Positions 7,220 through 13,770 of a stretch of DNA of 30,272 nucleotides are shown here, in pieces. Positions within the stretch are counted from its first letter, which is position 1. Each line of letters begins with the position of its first letter. A program made the translations under genes and the position numbers. Origin of the DNA: JABFRJ01 sp031365465. GTDB taxonomy: Bacteria > Pseudomonadota > Alphaproteobacteria > Rhizobiales > Hyphomicrobiaceae. The stretch covers positions 1-30,272 of the forward strand of contig JANLYD010000292.1 of the NCBI GenBank assembly GCA_031365465.1, in the 5' to 3' direction. Under the pieces are notes generated by a model. That model saw only the letters and a program-made list of their open reading frames with translations, did not search any database and was not told where the DNA came from.

Positions 7220-8368
7220 TCAGTATTGAACCGCAACGCGGCCTATTTTTTCGCGTGCGATGATGAGTTTCATGATTTGCGCGGTGCCGTCGCCGATTTC
7301 CAGGCCCATCACATCGCGCATGCGCTGCTGATGCGGCAGATCTTTAGACCACCCGTAGTGGCCGAAGGTCAGCAGGCATTGATGGATCACGTCGAAGGCC
7401 GTTTTCGGTCCCATCCATTTGCACATCGCCGCTTCCGAGGTGTGCGGCAGGCCGCCGTCGCGTAGTGCGAGTGTGTGGTAGCACAACTGGCGCACGGCGG
7501 CGATCTGCGACTGACCTTCGGCCAGCGGAAAACTCACGCCCTGAAATTGCCCGATCGGACGGCCGAACGCCTCGCGTTCTTTTGTGTACGCCCAAGCTTC
7601 ATCGAGCGAAGCCTGCGCCGCGCCGATACACTGCAATCCGATCAGCGCACGGCTATAGTCGAAGCCTTGCATCACCTGGCTGAAACCCTTGCCTTCATCT
7701 GCAAGCCGGTGGCTTGCCGGCACTCGCACGTCGTCGAAGAAGACCGAACCGCGGCCGATGATAGCGCTGCCGACGTCGTCGAAACGCGTGCGGCTCAGTC
7801 CAGGTGTGCCGTAAGGAATGAAGAACGCGGAGATACCTTTCGCGCCATCTTCGGGGCGACCCGTGCGGGCAAAGATCAGATAGGCGTCTGCGCGATCGGC
7901 AAATGTTATCGAAGTTTTCTCACCGTTGATGACATAGAAGTCGCCGTCGCGACGGGCGCGCAGTTGCAGGTTGGAGGCGTCCGAGCCGCCGCGGGGCTCC
8001 GTCAGACAAATCGCCACGACCGCTTCGCCTCGGGTCATGCGGGGCACCCAGGTTTCTTTGACCTCGGCGCTAGCGTGCCGGATGAGAATCGCGCCGTTCA
8101 GCGAGATGCCGACCGGCACTGCGCTGACGTTGAAATCGCCGTAAGCTAATTCTTCGGCGATGAGGCCCGTGGTGACCGCGTCGACGCCGAGGCCGCCGAG
8201 GCTTTCGGGCAGATCAACGCCCATCAAGCCGAGCCGGCCCATTTCCGCAAGCAGACCACGATCGAGCACGCCAAGCTTCTCGCGCTTCTGGTAGTCGGGC
8301 AACAGCTTCTCCCGCGCGAAGCGGCGCGCGGTCTCCTGCAAAGCTTTCTGGTCTTCGGTGGGGATCAT
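7220..8368 (-). CDS. Acyl-CoA dehydrogenase, cyclohexanecarboxyl-CoA dehydrogenase-like
   Basis: The 382-residue flavoenzyme has all three ACAD domains: helical N-domain, the FAD/substrate segment CLTEPRGGSDAS (121-132), the beta-domain, and the C-terminal helices with EAFGRPIGQFQ. The position that carries the catalytic Glu in medium- and short-chain enzymes (YEGT) is Asp360 here (IGDGTAQIMK). The alternative LCAD/IVD Glu position is Ser239 (FDYSRALIG). These variants recall AliB/BadJ-type alicyclic acyl-CoA dehydrogenases, from memory. In this operon it may instead act as the LvaC-type enzyme that removes phosphate from a kinase product. The ATG at 8368 follows GAGGCGAGA; a longer frame to 8539 overlaps the upstream crotonase. 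Confidence 0.9.
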   Translation of the reverse strand: MIPTEDQKALQETARRFAREKLLPDYQKREKLGVLDRGLLAEMGRLGLMGVDLPESLGGLGVDAVTTGLIAEELAYGDFNVSAVPVGISLNGAILIRHASAEVKETWVPRMTRGEAVVAICLTEPRGGSDASNLQLRARRDGDFYVINGEKTSITFADRADAYLIFARTGRPEDGAKGISAFFIPYGTPGLSRTRFDDVGSAIIGRGSVFFDDVRVPASHRLADEGKGFSQVMQGFDYSRALIGLQCIGAAQASLDEAWAYTKEREAFGRPIGQFQGVSFPLAEGQSQIAAVRQLCYHTLALRDGGLPHTSEAAMCKWMGPKTAFDVIHQCLLTFGHYGWSKDLPHQQRMRDVMGLEIGDGTAQIMKLIIAREKIGRVAVQY

Positions 8369-8391
8369 GAATATCTCGCCTCGATATCGAA

Positions 8392-9210
8392 TTAGGAACC
8401 GGATGTCGGCCGAATCTTGCGACGTTCGCGGAAAGCACTGGCCGCCTTTGATAGTCCGCCAGTGGTGCGCGCCAGGATCTGCGTGCGGTTTTCGAGTTCC
8501 AGCGCTGTATGCAGGCCCGGCGTCTCGACGCAGGCCCACACGCCGCGCTTGGTCATCCAGATGCCGAACGGATCGTTGGCTGCAATCGACCGGGCGATGT
8601 CGAGCGCGCGCGGCATCAACGCCTCTTCGTCAAGCATTTCCGACACGAGTCCGATGCGATGGGCTTCGGTTGCATCGACCATCCGTCCGGTCAGCAATAT
8701 CTCGAACGCGCACGACAGTCCGACAGCGCGCGGAAGCAGCCAGCCGGCACCCATGTCGCAACCCGACAAGCCGATCTTCACGAATGCAGCGTTGAACTTT
8801 GCAGACGTCGAAGCAATGCGGATCTCCGCCGCCAGGGCGAGACACAATCCCGCGCCATTGGCGGTTCCGTTGATCGCGGCGATCACTGGCTGACGCAATC
8901 CGCGCAGCTTCGTGACCAAACCTGAGAACGCCTCCTGCCTGAGCATCCACGCAGGCGTTTCGCCGACGTCGGCGCTCTCCGGTGCGTCATCGGCGAGGCC
9001 AAGTTCGAAGCCGGCGCAGAAGGCGCGGCCGGCACCGGTCAGAATAAGGACCCGTATCTTCCTGTCGACAGCCACCTGATCCAACAGCCGCCCAATTTCT
9101 GCGACCGTGACATCGGTCAAAGCATTGAGGTGATGTGGGCGGTTGAAGCGCAAAACGGCAATGACATCGTCAAGCCGTTCCAGTTCCACGCCGGCAGTCA
9201 TATCAGACAT
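8392..9210 (-). CDS. Enoyl-CoA hydratase/isomerase family protein
   Basis: The 272-residue crotonase-fold protein has oxyanion segments FCAGFEL (64-70) and NGAGLCLALAAE (118-129). It continues with AKFNAAFVKIGLSGCDMGAGWLLPR, a pattern seen in a widespread subgroup annotated as enoyl-CoA hydratase. The first catalytic Glu position is not the standard GGxE form, so hydratase specificity is not certain. It is the first gene of the minus-strand operon and precedes the acyl-CoA dehydrogenase by 23 bases. The ATG at 9210 has GAGGA five bases upstream. A candidate operator (9268-9285) lies 58 bases upstream. Its likely role is one hydration, isomerisation or ring-cleavage step on the pathway's CoA intermediates. 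Confidence 0.88.
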   Translation of the reverse strand: MSDMTAGVELERLDDVIAVLRFNRPHHLNALTDVTVAEIGRLLDQVAVDRKIRVLILTGAGRAFCAGFELGLADDAPESADVGETPAWMLRQEAFSGLVTKLRGLRQPVIAAINGTANGAGLCLALAAEIRIASTSAKFNAAFVKIGLSGCDMGAGWLLPRAVGLSCAFEILLTGRMVDATEAHRIGLVSEMLDEEALMPRALDIARSIAANDPFGIWMTKRGVWACVETPGLHTALELENRTQILARTTGGLSKAASAFRERRKIRPTSGS

Positions 9211-9267
9211 CGAAATCCTCGCGGTACGAACACACCGTCGGACGTAAGATTGCGGTTTACCAATTAA

Positions 9268-9285
9268 TCGTACGCTACGTTACGA
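9268..9285. promoter_or_regulatory. Candidate operator E of the shared regulon
   Basis: On the minus strand the site reads TCGTAACGTAGCGTACGA, inside a longer palindrome whose arms AATCGTA and TACGATT (9266-9272 and 9281-9287) are perfect. It matches the other four promoter sites at the six invariant positions and agrees with site C at 13 of 18. It lies 58 bases upstream of the first gene of the five-gene operon. Confidence 0.5.
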
Positions 9286-9346
9286 TTGCCGCGTTTGTCC
9301 AGTCGCCAGACAGGATTTATGTGCTTTTGGGAGCGCGGTGGAGAGT

Positions 9347-9373
9347 GCCATTGGGGAAGGCCTCCCCAGTGGC
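9347..9373. repeat. Strong hairpin between the MarR gene and the crotonase operon
   Basis: An 11-bp stem with one G:T pair (arms GCCATTGGGGA and TCCCCAGTGGC, loop AGGCC). The gap 9211-9534 otherwise holds operator E and no gene that I can see. With no T-tract it is not a textbook terminator, but it may end or protect the MarR transcript. Confidence 0.45.
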
Positions 9374-9534
9374 GTCAGAACGCCCATGGAGCGAGTTTAC
9401 CAAGACGCTGGAGGGTGGGGTGCGTAATGATGGAAAAACGCGCCAGCACTCAAATGTAGCCGTGGAATTGCATTAACTTCGATTGCGGCCGCTGTAACTC
9501 TTTCAATCGAGCTCCGGCAGGGGAAGAGCGGCTT

Positions 9535-10011
9535 TCAGCTCTCCGAATTCTCCAAGAAAGCCAACAAGTTCTTCTTCATCGCCTCCAGTGTCGTGGCGGT
9601 TGTCTCGAGCTTGGCGTTGGAAAGGCCCAAGAGAATTTCCTGGTTGAACCGGTGGCTTATTTTTCTCAGCTTGGCGATCAACTGTTTGCTTTTCGGCTCC
9701 AGGAATACGCGGTTTATACGGCCATCGCGCACGTCGGTTTCGCGGCGCACGTAGCCAGCCTTTTCCAGTCGGCCGATCAAACCACCCACGGCCACTTTGC
9801 CGAGATCCAATTCTTCCGCGAGTTCGGATTGCGTCATGCCGTCTTTGCGCGAGAGGTAGGCGAGCACCCACCACTGCGAACGCGTAACGTTCAACGATTT
9901 CAGGCATCGGTCGAAAGCGCTTCGCCGCAAGCGTGAGACATCGTGTATCAAGAAGCCGAGACGCAATTCCCAATCGACATCCAACGGAAGCAGAATTGCA
10001 TCATTCGCCAT
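9535..10011 (-). CDS. MarR-family transcriptional regulator (BadR-like position)
   Basis: The 158-residue protein has the MarR winged-helix domain. The recognition region is SQWWVLAYLSRKDGMTQSELAEELDLGKVAVGGLIGRLEKAGYV and the wing is RRETDVRDGRINRVFL, including the conserved D-x-R-x-x-x-x-x-L pattern. Flanking N- and C-terminal helices form the dimer interface. It is transcribed divergently from a BadH-like SDR. In Rhodopseudomonas palustris, as I recall, the MarR protein BadR controls alicyclic-acid genes including badH, so this is a plausible local repressor that releases DNA on binding a CoA-thioester. It is the only regulator in the window and so the best candidate reader of the five shared operators. 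The ribosome-binding site is weak (AAGAAAG), suggesting low expression. Confidence 0.9.
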   Translation of the reverse strand: MANDAILLPLDVDWELRLGFLIHDVSRLRRSAFDRCLKSLNVTRSQWWVLAYLSRKDGMTQSELAEELDLGKVAVGGLIGRLEKAGYVRRETDVRDGRINRVFLEPKSKQLIAKLRKISHRFNQEILLGLSNAKLETTATTLEAMKKNLLAFLENSES

Positions 10012-10153
10012 GGCGACTTTCTTGAAACCTCGACTGTCGGATTACGGGTTATTTATCGCACGCATTGCAAGGCGTAAAGCGTGACACCAAACCATCGCGA
10101 CCCCAATGCACGCAAAGCCTTGCCGACACCAGCACGTCATCGGCAGCAAGTCG

Positions 10154-10181
10154 CTTGCAAATTGATGCACTAGTGTATCAT
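10154..10181 (+). promoter_or_regulatory. Candidate promoter of the BadH-like gene
   Basis: CTTGCA (10154-10159) and TATCAT (10176-10181) are spaced by 16 bases and could serve as -35 and -10. Operator A fills the spacer and covers most of the -10, the geometry of a repressed promoter. The leader to the start codon at 10298 would be about 110 bases. Confidence 0.35.
10163..10180. promoter_or_regulatory. Candidate operator A of the shared regulon
   Basis: TGATGCACTAGTGTATCA is an 18-bp palindrome with a single mismatched pair. It agrees at 15 of 18 positions with operator B ahead of the importer genes. It lies in the region between the divergent MarR gene and the BadH-like SDR, 152 bases from the MarR start codon and 118 from the SDR start codon, and overlaps a possible promoter. 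Confidence 0.6.
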
Positions 10182-10297
10182 ACTTGCGAAACGCGCACCA
10201 TCCGTTGCTTGCGTACGAGATTCGCAACCGTTTCGCCGGTAGAATTGCGACCATGGCGGTGCGCCTGAACATGACGTATCGATCGGAGGCAGGGCGG

Positions 10298-11068
10298 ATG
10301 CGTGGTTTGAAAGGCAAAGCGGCCATTGTTACTGGCGCAGGCAGCGGCATCGGCCGTGCTATCGCAACGCGGCTTGGAGCAGAGGGCATCGTTGTTGGGG
10401 TCTTCGATATAAATGCGTCGGCCGGCGCCGGCGTCACGAGCGTGATCGAGGCAGCGGGCGGCAAGGCGTTCTTCGTCGGCTGCGATGTAACGGACTATGC
10501 CCGCGTCACTGCGGCAGTGGCTGAATTCGAGTCCAAGGCCGGCCGGCCGACCGACATCCTCGTCAACAACGCCGGCTGGGATACCCCCATTCCATTTCTG
10601 AAAACCGACGAAGCGTTCTGGAAGAAGGTGACGGCTATCAACTGGTTTGGCCCACTACATATGACGCACGCCGTCGCGCAGGGTATGGCCGATCGCAAGT
10701 CTGGACGCATCGTCAACATCGCGTCCGACGCGGGGCGCGTCGGTTCCACCGGCGAGGTTGTCTATTCCGGCTGCAAGGGTGCAACGATCGCCTTCGCCAA
10801 GGCGCTGGCCCGGGAAGTTGCGCGCAGCAACGTCACAATCAACACGATATGTCCCGGGCCCACCGACACGCCGGCCATGGCGGCCTTTGTCGGCACCGGT
10901 GATCAGGGGCAGAAAATTCGGGACTCGATGGTACGCGGCGTGCCGCTCGGCCGCATCGGCCAGCCTGATGACTATCCGGGTCTCGTTGCCTTCCTCGCCA
11001 GCGACGATGCCGCCTTCATGACTGGCCAGACGATCAGCGTCTCCGGCGGACTCACCATGCACGGCTAA
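10298..11068 (+). CDS. BadH-like SDR (2-hydroxycyclohexanecarboxyl-CoA dehydrogenase type)
   Basis: The 256-residue classical SDR keeps every catalytic feature: TGAGSGIG (12-19), Asp37 after the second strand (pointing to NAD rather than NADP), NNAG (90-93), Ser143, Tyr156 and Lys160. The stretch NNAGWDTPIPFLKTDE and the run LHMTHAVAQGM...GRIVNIASDAGRVGSTGE closely resemble what I remember of BadH, which oxidises 2-hydroxycyclohexanecarboxyl-CoA to the 2-keto compound. It is the only SDR of the three in this window with a complete active site. The ATG at 10298 has GGAGG eight bases upstream; upstream in-frame ATGs at 10253 and 10271 lack one. Its stop is followed in frame by a crotonase tail remnant. 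The substrate here is inferred. Confidence 0.88.
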   Translation: MRGLKGKAAIVTGAGSGIGRAIATRLGAEGIVVGVFDINASAGAGVTSVIEAAGGKAFFVGCDVTDYARVTAAVAEFESKAGRPTDILVNNAGWDTPIPFLKTDEAFWKKVTAINWFGPLHMTHAVAQGMADRKSGRIVNIASDAGRVGSTGEVVYSGCKGATIAFAKALAREVARSNVTINTICPGPTDTPAMAAFVGTGDQGQKIRDSMVRGVPLGRIGQPDDYPGLVAFLASDDAAFMTGQTISVSGGLTMHG

Positions 11069-11170
11069 GGATGCAGCCCCCAAGCACAATACCAGTCCGA
11101 AGAGTCGACGGAAGGCCTGCGTGCCTTCAACGAACGCTGCAAACTCGATTTCAAGACGTACCTCGACTGA
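11069..11170 (+). pseudogene. C-terminal remnant of a crotonase (BadI-like position)
   Basis: Directly after the SDR stop, and in the same frame, the DNA encodes QYQSEESTEGLRAF, then NERCKLDFKTYLD and a stop at 11168-11170. A segment of the form SEES-x-EG-x-x-AF-x-E-x-x-x-x-DF is the usual end of ring-cleaving crotonases such as MenB and ketocyclohexyl-CoA hydrolases. There is no start codon or fold for the rest of the protein, so this is a tail left by a deletion. It overlaps the start of the next gene (11121). In R. palustris badI lies beside badH, which makes a lost BadI-like hydrolase a reasonable guess. Confidence 0.65.
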
Positions 11171-12746
11171 GCAACCGGCTGGAACAACCGGAGTATCGAA
11201 CTTGCGAGCATTGATCGAAACGACGCTCGGCACCGACGGCATTCTGTTGGCCGTTATCGATATGCCCGGCCGGACCATGAATGTCTTCTCGGCAGACCTG
11301 ATCGATGCGCTCGACGCGCTGATGGATCGCATCGACGTGGATGCGACTGTTACGGCTGTCGTTTTGACCTCGGGTAAGCCGAGCTTTTTGGCGGGCGCCG
11401 ACCTCAGCATGGTGCGCGGCTTCACGGATCGCGCGAAGTCCGCGACGCATGAGGAGATGTTTCACCTCTGCGGTCGGCTCGGCCGTCAGTTCGTGCGGCT
11501 GGAAGCATCGGCCAAGCCATGGATCGCCGCCGTCAATGGCACCGCGCTTGGTGGTGGATTGGAACTCGCACTGGCTTGCCGCGAGCGACTGGTCGCCGAC
11601 GACCCGCGTATCCAGTTGGGCACGCCGGAAGTTCGTTGGGGGTTGCTGCCGGGTGCAGGGGGAACGCAACGACTGCCGCGGCTGGCAGGCTTCGAAGCGG
11701 CGCTAGATATTTTGCTGACAGGCCGGTCGATCGCTCCGGAGCCTGCGGTCGCGCTCGGCATTTTTTCGCGGACGGTGCCTGCCACCCGTCTCATCGACGA
11801 AGCGACGGCGCTGGCGCGCAGCCTGATCGGCCAACCATTACAGCTGAGGAAGAAATTTGCCCGGCTCGCCCAAGCCGACGTACCCGCCTTTGATCCGGTG
11901 ACCGCTCGCACCATTGCGGTTCGCCACCAGATCAGCGGTGCCGACTTCGCAAGCTATCCGGCCTATAGCGCCATCATCGACAGCGTGCTCAAGGGCGCGC
12001 GGCTGTCGATGGCCGATGCCAATGCCGTCGAAATGAATCAATTCCTGCGGCTGATGTTCGATCCCGTCGCCGGCCGCATGGTGCGCACGCTGTTTCTCGA
12101 ACGTCTGCGGGCCGAACGCGAATTGGCACCTCCATCCGGCACGCGCGTCACAAATGTGCAAAGCGGACCAGTCTCGGATGCGCGTCGGTCCTGGCGCGAT
12201 GCTCTTGAAAGAGTGAAGGTCCCGCAAATAACCGACCCTGCGCTTCCTTCCGACACACTGATCCTGAAAGGTACCGATGGTATCGCCGTTCGCGTTACAC
12301 TTCGGCTGATTGAAGACGCACCCACAGTCGCCTCCGCGAATTTCGACGCTGCTTTGGCTGTCTTGTCCCCGGTCGGCCCCTATGGTCGCGTAATGGAAAT
12401 CGTCTGCCCTGACGATGCTGAAGCCACATTGCTCGCAGCTTTCGCCCTGCAACTTCGTGCGCTGCCGTTTCGCACGCGGGGTCCGGCTGCTCTCTTTCCG
12501 CAACTCAACGGGCGGGAGCTTTCCGATCAATCGCGCACAGCCCTGCTTGCAATCTCCGAGGACACGGCGATCGATCCAGCTTTCCTTGATACCGCCGCGT
12601 GTCTTGCCGGCGTCACTCCAGCCTGGTCGGGCGGACCATTGCTGTGGCTGTGGGAAGAGCAGCAAACGGCGGTGCGGCAACTCAACTCGCCGGGCAAGGC
12701 TGCTTGGACAAAACTCGAGCCGCGCTTGCGTAGGGCGTGCACATGA
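11121..12746 (+). CDS. FadJ/FadB-like protein with intact hydratase domain and eroded dehydrogenase half
   Basis: The 541-residue protein starts with a complete crotonase domain (about 35-290): oxyanion segments FLAGADL (89-95) and ALGGGLELAL (142-151), catalytic Glu148 and Glu170 (GTPEVRWGLLPGAGGTQRLP). The linker helix (AVEMNQFLRLMFDPVAGRMV) is as in FadJ. Where FadJ has a Rossmann domain with GxGxxG, this protein has only about 80 residues with no such motif. The following SPVGPYGRVMEIVC (416-429) again resembles the 3-hydroxyacyl-CoA dehydrogenase part. The total is well short of the usual ~700 residues. Hydration should work; NAD-dependent oxidation should not. The GTG start has GGAAGG five bases upstream. 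It overlaps the thioesterase gene by 4 bases. Confidence 0.85.
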   Translation: MPSTNAANSISRRTSTEQPAGTTGVSNLRALIETTLGTDGILLAVIDMPGRTMNVFSADLIDALDALMDRIDVDATVTAVVLTSGKPSFLAGADLSMVRGFTDRAKSATHEEMFHLCGRLGRQFVRLEASAKPWIAAVNGTALGGGLELALACRERLVADDPRIQLGTPEVRWGLLPGAGGTQRLPRLAGFEAALDILLTGRSIAPEPAVALGIFSRTVPATRLIDEATALARSLIGQPLQLRKKFARLAQADVPAFDPVTARTIAVRHQISGADFASYPAYSAIIDSVLKGARLSMADANAVEMNQFLRLMFDPVAGRMVRTLFLERLRAERELAPPSGTRVTNVQSGPVSDARRSWRDALERVKVPQITDPALPSDTLILKGTDGIAVRVTLRLIEDAPTVASANFDAALAVLSPVGPYGRVMEIVCPDDAEATLLAAFALQLRALPFRTRGPAALFPQLNGRELSDQSRTALLAISEDTAIDPAFLDTAACLAGVTPAWSGGPLLWLWEEQQTAVRQLNSPGKAAWTKLEPRLRRACT

Positions 12747-13225
12747 TGCCTCCGCCTCCCGCCGGGTTCAGCCCTGTCGAAACCGGCGGCGCGTTTGCCA
12801 TCGGTAACGGCCCGCTCTACGCGCGCTGGTACGAAGAGCATTTCGAACTCGGTTTTCGCGTCGAGCAGCGCCACGCCAATCCCGGCCAGAATTGCCATGG
12901 CGGGATGCTCTCTACGCTTGCCGACATCGTACTTTCCAGCGCCGCTCATTATCAGACCGACATGCCCCGTCAGTTCCTGCCGACTATCAGCATACAGGTG
13001 GATTTCATGGCCGCAGCCCCGGTAGGCTGCTGGGTGCACGGCCGCGCCGATATCCTGAAGGTCACCCGCAACTTGATCTTCTCGCAGGGACTCGTATTCG
13101 CCGACAGCGAGATAGCCGTGCGCGCCAGCGGCGTATTCCGTCGGGGTCCGCTATTGCCGGATAGCGCAAGCGATCACGAGCTGCACCTGCCCGGCATGCC
13201 GCAACGGCAGCGACAATCGACGTAA
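12743..13225 (+). CDS. Hotdog-fold thioesterase (PaaI-like)
   Basis: A 160-residue single hotdog domain. The core motif NCHGGMLSTLADI (50-62) contains the HGG turn and the helix acidic residue Asp61, and the following strands (FLPTISIQVDFMAAAPVGCWVHGRADILK) complete the fold. It should hydrolyse an acyl-CoA in the cytoplasm, perhaps to relieve CoA trapping in the pathway. The ATG at 12743 overlaps the stop of the FadJ-like gene (ATGA), which implies coupled translation; a GTG at 12737 is an alternative. After it comes a 92-base gap with a palindrome and operator D, so it probably ends the first part of the plus-strand block. Confidence 0.85.
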   Translation: MMPPPPAGFSPVETGGAFAIGNGPLYARWYEEHFELGFRVEQRHANPGQNCHGGMLSTLADIVLSSAAHYQTDMPRQFLPTISIQVDFMAAAPVGCWVHGRADILKVTRNLIFSQGLVFADSEIAVRASGVFRRGPLLPDSASDHELHLPGMPQRQRQST

Positions 13226-13244
13226 GGTAGATTCGGAAAAATAT

Positions 13245-13258
13245 GGCCACATGTGGCC
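13245..13258. repeat. Perfect 14-bp palindrome GGCCACATGTGGCC
   Basis: A perfect palindrome 10 bases upstream of operator D, in the gap between the thioesterase and the MaoC hydratase. It may be a separate operator or part of a composite control region. Confidence 0.45.
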
Positions 13259-13267
13259 TTGCATTTG

Positions 13268-13285
13268 TAGTACACATGCGTACCA
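13268..13285. promoter_or_regulatory. Candidate operator D of the shared regulon
   Basis: On the minus strand the site reads TGGTACGCATGTGTACTA, palindromic at 7 of 9 position pairs. The flanking 10-mer TGTAGTACAC (13266-13275) is identical to 3573-3582 at operator C. It lies 33-50 bases upstream of the MaoC start codon and suggests an internal promoter there. Confidence 0.5.
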
Positions 13286-13317
13286 TATACGCGGAGAACA
13301 TGCTCGAGGGATCCGTC

Positions 13318-13770
13318 ATGGCAGGCCGCTGGTTTGAGGAGTTCACCGTCGGGCAGGTATTCGAGCATGAAATTCGGCGCACGGTTACGGAATCCGACAA
13401 CATTACGTTCACGACCGCCACTATGAACCCAGCCGCCATCCACATCGACGCCGAATACTGTAAGACCACCGAGTTTGGACGACCGCTCGTCAACAGTATC
13501 TTCACGCTCGGACTGGTGATCGGGTTGTCGGTGCAGGACACAACGCTCGGCACAACCGTCGCCAACCTCGGAATGTCCGATACGCGTTTCCCCGCACCTG
13601 TATTTGCCGGTGACACGATCCGATCGCGCACGACGGTGAAGGACATCCGCGAAAGCAAATCGCGCCCCAACGCCGGCGTCGTCACCTTCCTGCACCAAGG
13701 GCTCAATCAGCGCGGCGAAGAGGTTTGCATCTGCATGCGACAAGCGCTGATGCTGAGGAAGCCAGCATGA
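13318..13770 (+). CDS. MaoC-family (R)-specific enoyl-CoA hydratase
   Basis: The 150-residue hotdog protein starts MAGRWFEEFTVGQVFEHEIRRTVTESD, the standard opening of MaoC-like dehydratases. The hydratase segment follows (TESDNITFTTATMNPAAIHID, with Asp27 and His42 as the likely catalytic pair, then GRPLVNSIFTLGLVIG). Such enzymes hydrate enoyl-CoAs; this subgroup frequently lies next to CitE-like lyases, as here, where it may supply a hydroxyacyl-CoA for cleavage. I chose the ATG at 13318 (GAGGGA upstream) over the ATG at 13300, because it matches the family start. The gene overlaps the CitE-like gene by 4 bases. Confidence 0.9.
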   Translation: MAGRWFEEFTVGQVFEHEIRRTVTESDNITFTTATMNPAAIHIDAEYCKTTEFGRPLVNSIFTLGLVIGLSVQDTTLGTTVANLGMSDTRFPAPVFAGDTIRSRTTVKDIRESKSRPNAGVVTFLHQGLNQRGEEVCICMRQALMLRKPA

